IMG/VR virus record: IMGVR_UViG_3300035523_000153 | Span: 1-37,962 of that record | Strand: one strand, 5' to 3' | Origin: a virus | Length of the DNA stretch: 37,962 bases | Part shown: positions 1 to 5,897 of the stretch, one piece after another | How positions within the stretch are numbered: position 1 is the first letter of the stretch | Layout: each line of letters begins with the position of its first letter | Position numbers and translations under genes: made by a program | Notes under the pieces: generated by a model | Databases searched by the model: none | The model's input: the letters and a program-made list of their open reading frames with translations, nothing else | Told to the model about the DNA's origin: nothing

Positions 1-1407
1 TCATAAATGTGTTTTGGCCTTGGGGCGCACGGTGATGACGTGCTTCAACCAGTTGTCCCAGCCGGGATTGTGCAGGTCCGCCACAAGGTATCGGCCGTGT
101 ACCGTGAGCCGCATGCAGAGCAGCCGGAGCGCCGAGTTCTTTTCCCCAATGCTCAGGCCTGGCCATGCAGCCTTCAGATTCCGGGCAAACTCGGGAGTGA
201 GACCGGAGACCGGAGCGTCTATCAGAGCGAGTTCCGCATCCAGCGTCCTGATGATCTGGATGTATTCCTCGCTTGTCATCTGTCCCGCGCGGTAGATCAC
301 TGTTTCCCGCGCCTTCGCAGTTTGGATCTCTGAGATCCTCTCGGCGCTTGGAGCGTCGTGGCTGACCGGTCGAACCACGGGCTGCGCTGTGGACGTAGCA
401 TGGACGACCCTCCGGGTGATCTCTTCCAGGGCATCTACCCGTAGCATCGGAGCCCTGCAGCGTACCCCTTCATTGGGATAGGCCACTCCGTTGCATCGGA
501 CGTAGGCGTAGGTCCCGCAGCTGCGCTTCATGTTGACGCGATGAAACCCTTCGCCGCAGCGTCCACAGACCAAGAGCCCTTGCCATGGGAAGAACGTCCC
601 GTGTGGGCCCTGCACCTTTCGATTGACAGATAGTCGCAGGTCTACTTGCTGAACCAGTTCCATCGGGAGAGTAGACCCCCACTTCCATTCCAGCACGCCG
701 CGTGAACCCCAGGGTAAGGCTCCTCGATATGCAGGGTGGTTCAGGATCTTCCTGACCACGTTCATGTGCCAGACCTCACCGCCGCGGACAGTTGGCACGC
801 CCTCAGCGCTCAGGATCTCGGCGATCCTTCGGGTGCTGACGCCGGCGGAGTACATGTCGAAGATGCGGCGCAAGATCGCGATCCTGACTGGATTGCGCAC
901 CGGACGGCCGTCCTCCAGGCTCCAGCCATACGGCACGGTGCCGCCTGGCCATTTGCCCTGGTCGTAGATCTCGCGGTGAGCTGCCTTCACGCGTTGGCTG
1001 ATCAGCCGCAGTTCCAATTGGGCGAATGCGGCCCGAACATGGAGCATCGCCTCGCCCTGGGGCGTGGAGAGGTCGAGCGGCTCTGCAACGGCGATCGCAG
1101 TGACGTGCGCCTTCTCGAATAGACGGACCATGGCCGCCATATCGTAGACGCTACGACTGAGACGGTCCCAGGCAACGAACAGAACGGCCTGAACAGATCC
1201 GTCCAGGGCGCTCCTGAGCATCCGGTCCAGCTCCGGGCGCTCCTGCCCCGTTTTGGCCGTCTCTACATCTTGGTAGACATGCTCCGGCGGGACGTTGTAT
1301 CCAAGGCGAGTAGCCTCTTCCTGGCACCTGGCCATCTGTGCGTCAAGGGAGTAGCCGTGACGCTCTTGCTCGACGGTAGAGACGCGGATGTAGATGGCCG
1401 CCGTCAT
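1..1407 (-). CDS. int: Large serine recombinase (phage integrase)
   Basis: 468-residue site-specific recombinase expected to integrate and excise the phage DNA through a covalent phosphoserine intermediate. The N-terminal resolvase domain (about 1-145) has the motif YIRVST with catalytic Ser10, plus DRLSR at 81-85. A recombinase domain follows at about 150-265, with the typical GTVPYGW at 157-163. A zinc ribbon has Cys281, Cys284, Cys305 and Cys317, and the remainder is helical. Length is at the compact end of the large serine integrases. Its ATG overlaps the stop of the upstream minus-strand ORF by four bases, so the two are probably translationally coupled. It lies at the edge of the window, as expected beside an attachment site, but no att site is visible. 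Family assignment is secure; the direction of the reaction and any directionality factor are unknown. Confidence 0.96.
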   Translation of the reverse strand: MTAAIYIRVSTVEQERHGYSLDAQMARCQEEATRLGYNVPPEHVYQDVETAKTGQERPELDRMLRSALDGSVQAVLFVAWDRLSRSVYDMAAMVRLFEKAHVTAIAVAEPLDLSTPQGEAMLHVRAAFAQLELRLISQRVKAAHREIYDQGKWPGGTVPYGWSLEDGRPVRNPVRIAILRRIFDMYSAGVSTRRIAEILSAEGVPTVRGGEVWHMNVVRKILNHPAYRGALPWGSRGVLEWKWGSTLPMELVQQVDLRLSVNRKVQGPHGTFFPWQGLLVCGRCGEGFHRVNMKRSCGTYAYVRCNGVAYPNEGVRCRAPMLRVDALEEITRRVVHATSTAQPVVRPVSHDAPSAERISEIQTAKARETVIYRAGQMTSEEYIQIIRTLDAELALIDAPVSGLTPEFARNLKAAWPGLSIGEKNSALRLLCMRLTVHGRYLVADLHNPGWDNWLKHVITVRPKAKTHL

Positions 1408-1682
1408 AGCTCCGTCCGAGGGGTAGGGTAGCAGAGGGAACGCCAGACGGCGTCGTATTCGTCAAGGGCACGCTCGCCGCCAGGGAACATGCGCAACAGG
1501 ACCAGCAGAGCCATGCGCCTAATAGACAGGGCTGGCGGAGCGGGGGAGGGGATTACAGCAGGAACGATCAGGGTGGCGCCCTCGCTTTGGGCGCGAACTT
1601 CAACGATCACAACAGCCTCCAAAGGGCAGCCCGGTATTACGAACACGCGTTCTGTTGGCTGCCTTCCATCCATGGTGGGCAC
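1404..1682 (-). CDS. Small hypothetical protein upstream of integrase
   Basis: Up to 92 residues from GTG at 1682; an ATG at 1673 is an alternative and neither has a convincing ribosome site. The C-terminal half (MFPGGERALDEYDAVWRSL) looks like real acidic/amphipathic protein, and a hydrophobic stretch (MALLVLLRMF) lies in the middle. It ends in an ATGA overlap with the integrase start, the main argument that it is a gene. It could be a small regulator or directionality partner of the integrase, but no family is recognised. It may also be a non-coding leader with a chance open frame. Confidence 0.45.
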   Translation of the reverse strand: MPTMDGRQPTERVFVIPGCPLEAVVIVEVRAQSEGATLIVPAVIPSPAPPALSIRRMALLVLLRMFPGGERALDEYDAVWRSLCYPTPRTEL

Positions 1683-1735
1683 AACGGGGCTGCTCTGTCC
1701 GGTGTCAATCGGGCATTTTGTTTGCTGCTTTCGGC

Positions 1736-2137
1736 CTACTCGCTTGGCTTGCGGCGCCGGCTGATGCGTTTCACTTCTTCGTTCACGAGAGTGGAGAGGA
1801 CCTCCGCGGGGGGAATGCCCCGCGACTCGGCGATGGATTCCATAGCCTCCACCAGGCTAGCCGACTCTGGCGGAGCAATAAGCCTGGCCGGCGGCTCAAG
1901 GCCGGACGCGAGATAGAGTCGCACGGCGAGGTCAGGATAGATGCTCTCCAACGCCTTGGTAACCCGTACGTCGTTGGCCGTCAGGCCGTCCCGCAGGTTC
2001 GATAGGTGCGACGCCCATATGGTCTTGCCTACCACAGGCGAGAGCAACCGCGAAAGCGCGCTGAGTCCTCCAGCGCGTTCAATGGCCTCCCGGATTATGT
2101 CTGAGTAAGCTTCTTCGCTCGCCATCAAGAGCCTCAA
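1736..2137 (-). CDS. Helix-turn-helix repressor-like protein
   Basis: About 133 residues. I chose a TTG start at 2137 because AGGAGG (minus strand, 2143-2148) sits five bases before it; an ATG lies four codons downstream (2125), and an open frame continues upstream without a better ribosome site. Residues about 5-60 (IIREAIERAGGLSALSRLL followed by WASHLSNLRDGL) look like a small DNA-binding helical fold resembling Cro/CI- or YdaS-type HTH. The C-terminus (EVLSTLVNEEVKRISRRRK) is charged and helical and may dimerise. It is transcribed away from the early genes, next to repeated operator-like boxes, in the position of a lysogeny repressor in the same direction as the integrase. The role is inferred from position and the HTH-like pattern. 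Confidence 0.6.
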   Translation of the reverse strand: MRLLMASEEAYSDIIREAIERAGGLSALSRLLSPVVGKTIWASHLSNLRDGLTANDVRVTKALESIYPDLAVRLYLASGLEPPARLIAPPESASLVEAMESIAESRGIPPAEVLSTLVNEEVKRISRRRKPSE

Positions 2138-2195
2138 GGGTACCTCCTGCGCTTGGCGCTGACGATACCCATACGTTACCACTCGACCAAAGGTT

Positions 2196-2293
2196 CCTTC
2201 CAACAAATTTACAATAAATTGCCTTCCAACATCTGTACAATCTGGGCGGCGGCTGATATACTGCGTCTTGTGGCATACAAGTTTTGTAGGAAG
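2196..2293. promoter_or_regulatory. Operator-like repeats between repressor and early genes
   Basis: Two direct repeats share CCTTCCAACA at 2196-2205 and 2222-2231, each followed by TACAAT (2210-2215 and 2236-2241), with an exact 26-bp period. A third, inverted relative (CTTCCTACA on the minus strand, 2285-2293) overlaps a perfect palindrome TACAA-gtt-TTGTA at 2276-2288. This AT-richer patch contrasts with its GC-rich surroundings and separates divergent genes. It is the natural binding site for the adjacent HTH protein, like lambda OR. The binder and the occupancy order are inference. Confidence 0.55.
2234..2262 (+). promoter_or_regulatory. Putative early rightward promoter
   Basis: TGTACA (2234-2239) and TATACT (2257-2262) are separated by 17 bp and match sigma-70 -35 and -10 consensus at 4/6 and 5/6. 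The -35 lies inside the second operator-like repeat, so repressor bound there would block it. Transcription would enter the gene at 2309 and the tRNA/early region. A minus-strand promoter for the repressor must lie nearby but no clear hexamers were found. Confidence 0.5.
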
Positions 2294-2308
2294 ACGGTCT
2301 GCGAACCT

Positions 2309-2506
2309 ATGACGAAGACACAACTCACGGAACTCAGCGACAAGCAGCTGGCGGCTCGGCTTATCAGGGCTATCAACGGTGGATCCTCCTCAAGGGCTTA
2401 CTGCGATCGGGTCGGCTGGGACTACAACCGCGTGTACTACCGCTTGGTTCGCTCTGGCGACTGGTCGAGAGTAATGGCCGCCAAATACCAGGAGGCCTCC
2501 CGATGA
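2309..2506 (+). CDS. Small basic DNA-binding-like early protein
   Basis: 65 residues, first gene right of the control region. The pattern (LSDKQLAARLIRAINGG, then AYCDRVGWDYNRVYYRLVR) suggests two helices and a recognition helix, like small HTH proteins that read a few bases. Position and size fit a Cro-like or excisionase-like regulator. ATG 2309 lacks a well-spaced Shine-Dalgarno (a purine run AGGAAG lies about 15 bases upstream); the open frame continues upstream but through the operator sequence. It ends in ATGA overlap with the next gene. Coding seems likely; function is inference. Confidence 0.55.
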   Translation: MTKTQLTELSDKQLAARLIRAINGGSSSRAYCDRVGWDYNRVYYRLVRSGDWSRVMAAKYQEASR

Positions 2507-2673
2507 AGACCCCGAGAACCAACCGCACGCAGTTCGTGCGACGCAATTGGACCGAGGAAGATCATCGCATGTTTGAGGCGCTCATCAACATCGGTTGCGA
2601 CCGCATAGAGAAGCGGCAAGCCGAGGAACGACGCCGAGCGGAGTTGCAACCGGCCCCGGCGAGCGTGCAATAG
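2503..2673 (+). CDS. Small Myb/SANT-like basic protein
   Basis: 56 residues, coupled to the preceding gene by an ATGA overlap (ATG 2503, preceding stop 2504-2506). The N-terminus is very basic (MKTPRTNRTQFVRRNW) and runs into WTEEDHRMFEAL, which resembles the first helix of Myb/SANT or GcrA-like domains. The rest is a charged helix ending in a Pro/Ala tail. It probably binds nucleic acid. The last few codons overlap the possible 5' half of the tRNA-like element at 2655-2750, so either the protein tail or that RNA model may be wrong. Confidence 0.5.
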   Translation: MKTPRTNRTQFVRRNWTEEDHRMFEALINIGCDRIEKRQAEERRRAELQPAPASVQ

Positions 2674-2750
2674 ACGTGCGTATGCCGGCCTGGAGGAGAT
2701 CGGTTTCAGGTGTGGGGCTGATCGGGCGGGTTCGATTCCCGCCGCCGGCG
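2655..2750 (+). tRNA. Class II tRNA-like element (possibly Ser GGA), irregular
   Basis: The 3' half is clearly tRNA: T-stem GCGGG/CCCGC with loop TTCGATT (2726-2742), then CGCCGGC and a G discriminator (2750); CCA is not encoded (CCG follows). In the long model the 5' acceptor is 2655-2661 (6 of 7 pairs), the variable arm is TCAG/CTGA around 2706-2721, and the anticodon region is GCCGG/TCGGT (2684-2688 with 2700-2704) around an 11-nt loop containing T-GGA. A short model starting at 2684 pairs the acceptor equally well but leaves no normal D or anticodon arm. Long variable arm and G73 point to serine, but the D-loop lacks the usual GG. It may be degraded. Confidence 0.4.
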
Positions 2751-2882
2751 CCGATGCCCATACGAGAGACGAGAGCGGGGCGACACGACAAGGAGCGCCT
2801 ACCCAGATGGGCAGGTCAGGGCAATCCGGCAGACAGTCGCGGGGAGGGGGTGAGCTCGATGACCTAGCGAACAACAAACAAC

Positions 2883-2931
2883 TTGTCGTTCCCAACGACA
2901 ACTCCCCCGGCGTTCGACCGGGCCGGGGGAG
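2883..2931 (+). other. Two adjacent perfect hairpins before tRNA 2
   Basis: TTGTCGTT/AACGACAA (2883-2890 with 2894-2901, loop CCC) is followed immediately by a 10-bp stem CTCCCCCGGC/GCCGGGGGAG (2902-2911 with 2922-2931). The second ends five bases before the acceptor stem of the tRNA at 2936. No T-run follows, so a processing or RNA-stability role is as likely as termination. The stretch 2751-2882 shows nothing else recognisable. Confidence 0.7.
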
Positions 2932-2935
2932 CCAT

Positions 2936-3008
2936 GGACACGTAGCTCAGTTGGTAGAGCACCACCCGGTGGTAGGCGACGGAGGTTCGACCCCTCCTGT
3001 GTCCACCA
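2936..3008 (+). tRNA. tRNA with collapsed anticodon loop, encoded CCA
   Basis: A near-perfect tRNA outside the anticodon: acceptor GGACACG/TGTGTCC, D-arm GCTC-AGTTGGTA-GAGC (2945-2960), T-arm GGAGG-TTCGACC-CCTCC (2981-2997), discriminator A and genome-encoded CCA (3006-3008). The anticodon stem CCACC (2962-2966) meets its partner GGTGG (2968-2972) with a single base between them instead of seven. The variable region that follows is 8 nt. An alternative reading opens inner pairs to expose CCG (2966-2968) but leaves only a 3-bp stem and no U33. Therefore no amino acid is assigned. It may be a pseudogene, a specialised phage tRNA or an RNA with a non-decoding role. Confidence 0.7.
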
Positions 3009-3336
3009 GGCGCGTGTGACGGCGCGCCGGAAGAATCCTGAGACCCTTTGACCGGGCCGCACAACGGGGTGCGGCCAACGACCAACCAGGCAGTACGGGA
3101 GGCGGGACAATCCAACCCAAATCCCCATTCCCAAACAAGCCACGGGCTAAACGCGCTCGCTAACCCGCGATGACCAGCCGCGCAACGAGGCGCGGTTTGG
3201 AGCGGGGAGCGGCGAACGACCAGAGAGCGACCCGGCGAGGATGCCGGGCATTGACCAGCAAGCGGGCAGATGGCGCGCCCGCGCAGGACATCGAACACGA
3301 TCAACAGTCTCACCGGCCGGCGGCCATCCGCCGGCC
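3009..3336 (+). other. Gene-free spacer with a run of perfect GC hairpins
   Basis: No convincing protein gene lies between tRNAs 2 and 3. Stems seen directly are: GGCGCG/CGCGCC (3009-3014 with 3023-3028); GGCCGCAC/GTGCGGCC (3055-3062 with 3069-3076, loop AACGGG); CCGCGC/GCGCGG (3178-3183 with 3190-3195, loop AACGAG); CCCGGC/GCCGGG (3231-3236 with 3243-3248); GCGGGC/GCCCGC (3262-3267 with 3277-3282); and GGCCGGCGG/CCGCCGGCC (3315-3323 with 3328-3336, loop CCAT). Two share a six-base AACGRG loop. Codon-like structure is absent, and open frames here are by-products of high GC. Confidence 0.65.
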
Positions 3337-3341
3337 AACCA

Positions 3342-3422
3342 CCTGGGGTAGCGCAGCGGTAGCGCACGGAGGGTTTCCTTTCCCCTCCGAGGTCGCGGGT
3401 TCGAGTCCCGCCCCTGGGGCCA
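3342..3422 (+). tRNA. tRNA with enlarged anticodon arm, encoded CCA
   Basis: Acceptor CCTGGGG/CCCTGGG (3342-3348 with 3412-3418, two wobble pairs), D-arm GCGC-AGCGGTA-GCGC (3351-3365), T-arm GCGGG-TTCGAGT-CCCGC (3395-3411), variable AGGTC, discriminator G and encoded CCA (3420-3422). The anticodon stem CGGAG/CTCCG encloses 13 nt instead of 7. With two extra pairs this becomes a 7-bp stem (3367-3373 with 3383-3389) and the 9-nt loop TTTCCTTTC. The central triplet CCT, preceded by T, would decode AGG (Arg), but this assignment is tentative. The six-base excess mirrors the six-base deficit in the tRNA at 2936. Confidence 0.72.
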
Positions 3423-3444
3423 GAGGCGTTGCCCAAAACGCCAA

Positions 3445-3480
3445 GAGACCCGCCGGGAACGGGGTTCGCGGGCGGGTCTC
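3445..3480 (+). terminator. Strong hairpin after the tRNA region
   Basis: GAGACCCGCC (3445-3454) pairs perfectly with GGCGGGTCTC (3471-3480) over 10 bp. A second small stem GGACG/CGTCC (3484-3488 with 3497-3501) is followed by ATTTT. This fits the end of the tRNA transcript or a processing signal ahead of the operon beginning at 3532. No strong T-run directly follows the large stem, so true termination is uncertain. Confidence 0.5.
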
Positions 3481-3531
3481 AACGGACGCTTAGTCACGTC
3501 CATTTTAGTCAACCCCACGAGGTCAATTCCA

Positions 3532-3993
3532 ATGACCGAGACTTTCGCAAGACCGGAGGTATCCAGTCTCCGCCCCCTGCTGCATGACCCCAAGGCTCGC
3601 GCGGCCCAGAAACGCCGCTCAGCGCTGCGTTCAATGCGCCAGGAGGCCGGCCGCCGCATGTCGGCGTGGCTGCATCGGCTAGGCGTTCAACCGCCCGTTG
3701 TGAGCTTCCAGACGATCCGGGGCGAGGACGGAGACGCCATGCACGCGGTGGCCGAAGTGCGGGACCCGGATGACATGGAACCATCCCAGCGATTCGAGAT
3801 CGTCATCTTCCGTGACGCCGCCGGCGGCGTCTACGAGCCGACGTTCCACGCGACGGCCATCTGCCCGATGTGCGACCGCGAGCTGCACCTGGCCGGACCG
3901 GACGGCGCGGCGCCCGTGGACCGCCGCGAGCTTCATAGGGCTCTCGACAGGGCCGCCGCCCACGTGGCGGATTGCCCGGGGGACTGGCAATGA
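3532..3993 (+). CDS. Hypothetical early protein with CPMC motif
   Basis: 153 residues, first gene of the early operon. ATG 3532 has GAGGTC about eight bases upstream. The N-terminus is basic and helical (AAQKRRSALRSMRQEAGRRM). The middle is beta-rich and resembles a small domain (MHAVAEVRDPDDMEPSQRF). The C-terminal part carries CPMC (about residues 111-114) and a further His/Cys pair (AAHVADC), possibly a zinc site. No family is recognised. It is coupled to the next gene by an ATGA overlap, so it belongs to the same operon. Confidence 0.75.
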   Translation: MTETFARPEVSSLRPLLHDPKARAAQKRRSALRSMRQEAGRRMSAWLHRLGVQPPVVSFQTIRGEDGDAMHAVAEVRDPDDMEPSQRFEIVIFRDAAGGVYEPTFHATAICPMCDRELHLAGPDGAAPVDRRELHRALDRAAAHVADCPGDWQ

Positions 3994-4436
3994 GCATAAC
4001 GATCGACGCCGCCCCCGCCCTGCCCAACGTGGCTCCGGGAGCGCCAGAGGCGAGGGATACGACCATCGAGCTGCGGATCACCGAGCAGCACATCGCCGAG
4101 GCATGCGAGTACGTCCAGGCGGACGGAACGTACCGGCTCGACCGGACGCCGCTCGCCATCGCGCTCACAGAGGCCCTGGCGGACGGAGAGTGGGCGGAAC
4201 AGCGCCGGCAGTGGTTCCTGATGGACCAGGCCGCCGCGAACGCCGTTCAACGCCCTGGCGCCCGGCCGTTGCGGGACGCCTGGCCGAACGCCGCCGGAGA
4301 GGACCTGATGCTCGCGTGGCAGCTGTACTGCCAGGGGAAGCGGACCCGGCCGGATCCGTGCGTTGCGCTGATTACGATCCGCGAGCGCTCTCCGGCATTC
4401 GGCCGCTACGGCGGCAGCGCGGGGTACCGCCGATGA
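3990..4436 (+). CDS. Hypothetical early protein
   Basis: 148 residues from ATG 3990, chosen because it overlaps the previous stop (ATGA) in an operon where this is the rule. It is largely helical: ITEQHIAEACEYVQADGTY, then a stretch with several Trp and Gln residues (EWAEQRRQWFLMDQAAANAV). The spacing hints at a small helical phage accessory protein. No catalytic motif, membrane segment or zinc site is visible. It overlaps the next start by four bases. Confidence 0.72.
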   Translation: MSITIDAAPALPNVAPGAPEARDTTIELRITEQHIAEACEYVQADGTYRLDRTPLAIALTEALADGEWAEQRRQWFLMDQAAANAVQRPGARPLRDAWPNAAGEDLMLAWQLYCQGKRTRPDPCVALITIRERSPAFGRYGGSAGYRR

Positions 4437-4801
4437 AGGGGACCGTGAAGCTCCGCCTGCACTGCGGTGAACCCTACCTGGCTCCGCCCAGCGCGAGCAA
4501 CAAGGCGTACTGCTCCACAACCTGCTGCAACCAGGCCTATGCCCGGAAAACGGCGCGGGCCTGCCCGGACTGCGGCCGGCCGATGTCGCTGGTCGCCGCA
4601 CGCTGCGCCAGGTGCGCGAAGCGGGAGATCGGGACGCGCCGCGCTCAGGGCTTGGGGCCGATCCACTGTTGCGCCAGGCCGTTGTATCCGGACCTGTTCA
4701 ACCGGGAGACGGCCGCCAGCTATACGCCGGTCGGAAGCTCTTCGTTGATCTGGAAGCGGATCCGCGCGGAAGCGGCAGCGGCGGCGATGCAGGTCGCGTG
4801 A
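4433..4801 (+). CDS. Zinc-ribbon early protein
   Basis: 122 residues with two apparent zinc-binding units: a first with LHCGEPY, then AYCSTTCCNQAYARK (about 10-40), and a second CPDCGRPMS ... CARC (about 44-62). The first resembles short C4 fingers in which a CSxxC turn follows an early Cys; the second is a typical rubredoxin-like ribbon. The C-terminus is Ala-rich. It is coupled to its neighbour by ATGA overlap and is the last gene before a 139-bp gap. Nucleic-acid or protein binding is likely; function unknown. Confidence 0.7.
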   Translation: MKGTVKLRLHCGEPYLAPPSASNKAYCSTTCCNQAYARKTARACPDCGRPMSLVAARCARCAKREIGTRRAQGLGPIHCCARPLYPDLFNRETAASYTPVGSSSLIWKRIRAEAAAAAMQVA

Positions 4802-4850
4802 CCTAATACAAACCGTTTGGGGCGGGAAGCGTGCGAGGGGATGGACGGGC

Positions 4851-4885
4851 CGCCAGGGGACCGTGGTTGAGACGGCCCCCTGGCG
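4851..4885 (+). other. Perfect intergenic hairpin
   Basis: CGCCAGGGG (4851-4859) pairs with CCCCTGGCG (4877-4885), and an inner CCGT/ACGG stem continues it. It sits in the only gap between 3532 and 5473, upstream of the ribosome site for the gene at 4941. No T-run, so it may be an RNase/processing or factor-dependent site rather than an intrinsic terminator. Confidence 0.65.
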
Positions 4886-4940
4886 ATGGGATACGAGCCC
4901 ACGGCCATCATAGCACGCTCACCCGCCCGGGAGGCGAGAT

Positions 4941-5177
4941 ATGGCGAAGGACTATGAGACGGTTGGCGGGGAGGGAGAGACCGGCGTTCTGATCGACGGA
5001 CGCCTGGTGGGCGTGGTGCGCGAGATCGCGATCGGAGACGAGGATACCCTCACGGTCTTCTTCGACGCGGTGAGTAACTTCGGCCCCACGCGGCGGCCGG
5101 AGACGAAGGACCAGGCGATCCAGGCCATTGTCACCGACGCGCGGAAGGCCCTCGGCCTGGCGGAGGCGAAACGATGA
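4941..5177 (+). CDS. Small acidic hypothetical protein
   Basis: 78 residues with a clear GGAGG ribosome site (GGGAGGCGAGAT before ATG). The pattern GVLIDGRLVGVVREI followed by DEDTLTVFFDAVS suggests a small beta-sheet fold, ending with a helix (DQAIQAIVTDARKALGL). No motif is recognised. Its stop overlaps the next ATG, so it is cotranslated with the membrane-anchored protein downstream. Confidence 0.72.
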   Translation: MAKDYETVGGEGETGVLIDGRLVGVVREIAIGDEDTLTVFFDAVSNFGPTRRPETKDQAIQAIVTDARKALGLAEAKR

Positions 5178-5473
5178 GCCAGGCCTGGACCGACGAACTG
5201 GACGCGAAGCTGAGCGACATGGTGGACGGAACGCACGCCCACTGCCGCATTCGCCTGCGGATGGCGCAATTGCGCGAGCGACGGCTGCGGTCGAAGTGCC
5301 GGCGGCTCACCCGCGAGTTACGTGAGCGCCGGCGGGCGACCAACTGGTTCGAGCGAACTTACCTGAACGGCGCCCAGACGACGTGCTGGGAGTGGATGGC
5401 GGTTGGGGCGCTTCTCGGAGTGGCATTCATCGCGGCCGTCCTGGCGGCTGCGGGGCACATACCGGGCTGGTAG
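5174..5473 (+). CDS. Small coiled-coil protein with C-terminal membrane segment
   Basis: 99 residues. Residues about 25-55 are strongly basic and helical (RLRMAQLRERRLRSKCRRL), a probable coiled coil or nucleic-acid-binding helix. Residues about 75-95 form one hydrophobic segment (WMAVGALLGVAFIAAVLAAA), so the protein is probably tail-anchored with a positive cytoplasmic domain. It overlaps the preceding stop by four bases. The early operon position suggests host takeover or membrane attachment of replication rather than lysis, but this is inference. Confidence 0.7.
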   Translation: MSQAWTDELDAKLSDMVDGTHAHCRIRLRMAQLRERRLRSKCRRLTRELRERRRATNWFERTYLNGAQTTCWEWMAVGALLGVAFIAAVLAAAGHIPGW

Positions 5474-5498
5474 CCAGCCTGGACGAGTAATCAGACCG

Positions 5499-5526
5499 CC
5501 CGCCCTGGCGAAAGCGCCTGGGCGGG
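5499..5526 (+). other. Intergenic hairpin upstream of replication genes
   Basis: CCCGCCC-T-GGCG (5499-5510) pairs with CGCC-T-GGGCGGG (5515-5526) around an AAAG loop with one T-T mismatch. It ends five bases before the GGAGG ribosome site of the gene at 5544, so it could control translation initiation or mark an RNA end. Confidence 0.65.
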
Positions 5527-5543
5527 CTCCTGGAGGCAAGAGA

Positions 5544-5897
5544 GTGGCACAACAGACGAGCGATAGCGGGCGGTCAGGCCGAATCGCAATCAGCAGGCGG
5601 CTTTATGACGGCTTCGCGTTGAGGTTGACCAGCACGGAGCTGGTCGTGTACGTTGCCCTGGTCCGCCATTGGGATCCGATGTCCCGCGTCAGCGCGCCCA
5701 GCTTCGCCGAGATCGGCCGCGAACTGGGCGTGGATCGCGGGACGGTTATTCGGGCGATGCGGACCCTGGAGGCCCTTGGCCTCGCGCGCAAGACCATCCG
5801 GACGGGCGAGGATGGCGGGTCCCTGTCGAACCAGTATGCCCTCCCCCTTGAAGACCAGGCTGATGACGCGGAGGCGGCAAGTGGCAGACAGGCCTAA
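5544..5897 (+). CDS. Winged helix-turn-helix protein (replication-initiator type)
   Basis: 117 residues. The start is GTG 5544 because GGAGG at 5532-5536 lies seven bases before it. Residues about 20-105 form a helix-turn-helix unit like those at the N-termini of phage replication proteins (HTH_36-type): SAPSFAEIGRELGVDRGTVI, then RAMRTLEALGLARKTI, then a wing. It lacks the C-terminal loader region of the next gene and may bind DNA alone or with it. Its 3' end overlaps the GTG start of the next protein. The tandem arrangement suggests duplication of an initiator domain. Confidence 0.78.
   Translation: MAQQTSDSGRSGRIAISRRLYDGFALRLTSTELVVYVALVRHWDPMSRVSAPSFAEIGRELGVDRGTVIRAMRTLEALGLARKTIRTGEDGGSLSNQYALPLEDQADDAEAASGRQA

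Noticed and set aside
1-60. Attachment site next to the integrase gene
   Set aside because: Serine-integrase att sites need flanking sequence and a partner site; the window begins at the integrase stop, so nothing can be judged.
2585-2791. Minus-strand frame reading GGNRTRP-like protein
   Set aside because: This string is the well-known antisense translation of a tRNA T-arm; it marks the tRNA-like element rather than a gene.
3030-3076. A fourth, degenerate copy of the late leader (CCTTTGACC followed by a GC hairpin)
   Set aside because: Only about nine bases resemble the AGAGGTTTGACCC loop, no extended -10 lies at the right distance, and no GCGCC/GGCGC pairing is present. Treated as chance similarity.
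2799-3659. Long minus-strand frames over the tRNA spacer
   Set aside because: They arise from high GC and antisense tRNA sequence, carry no motifs or ribosome sites, and oppose the direction of the operon.
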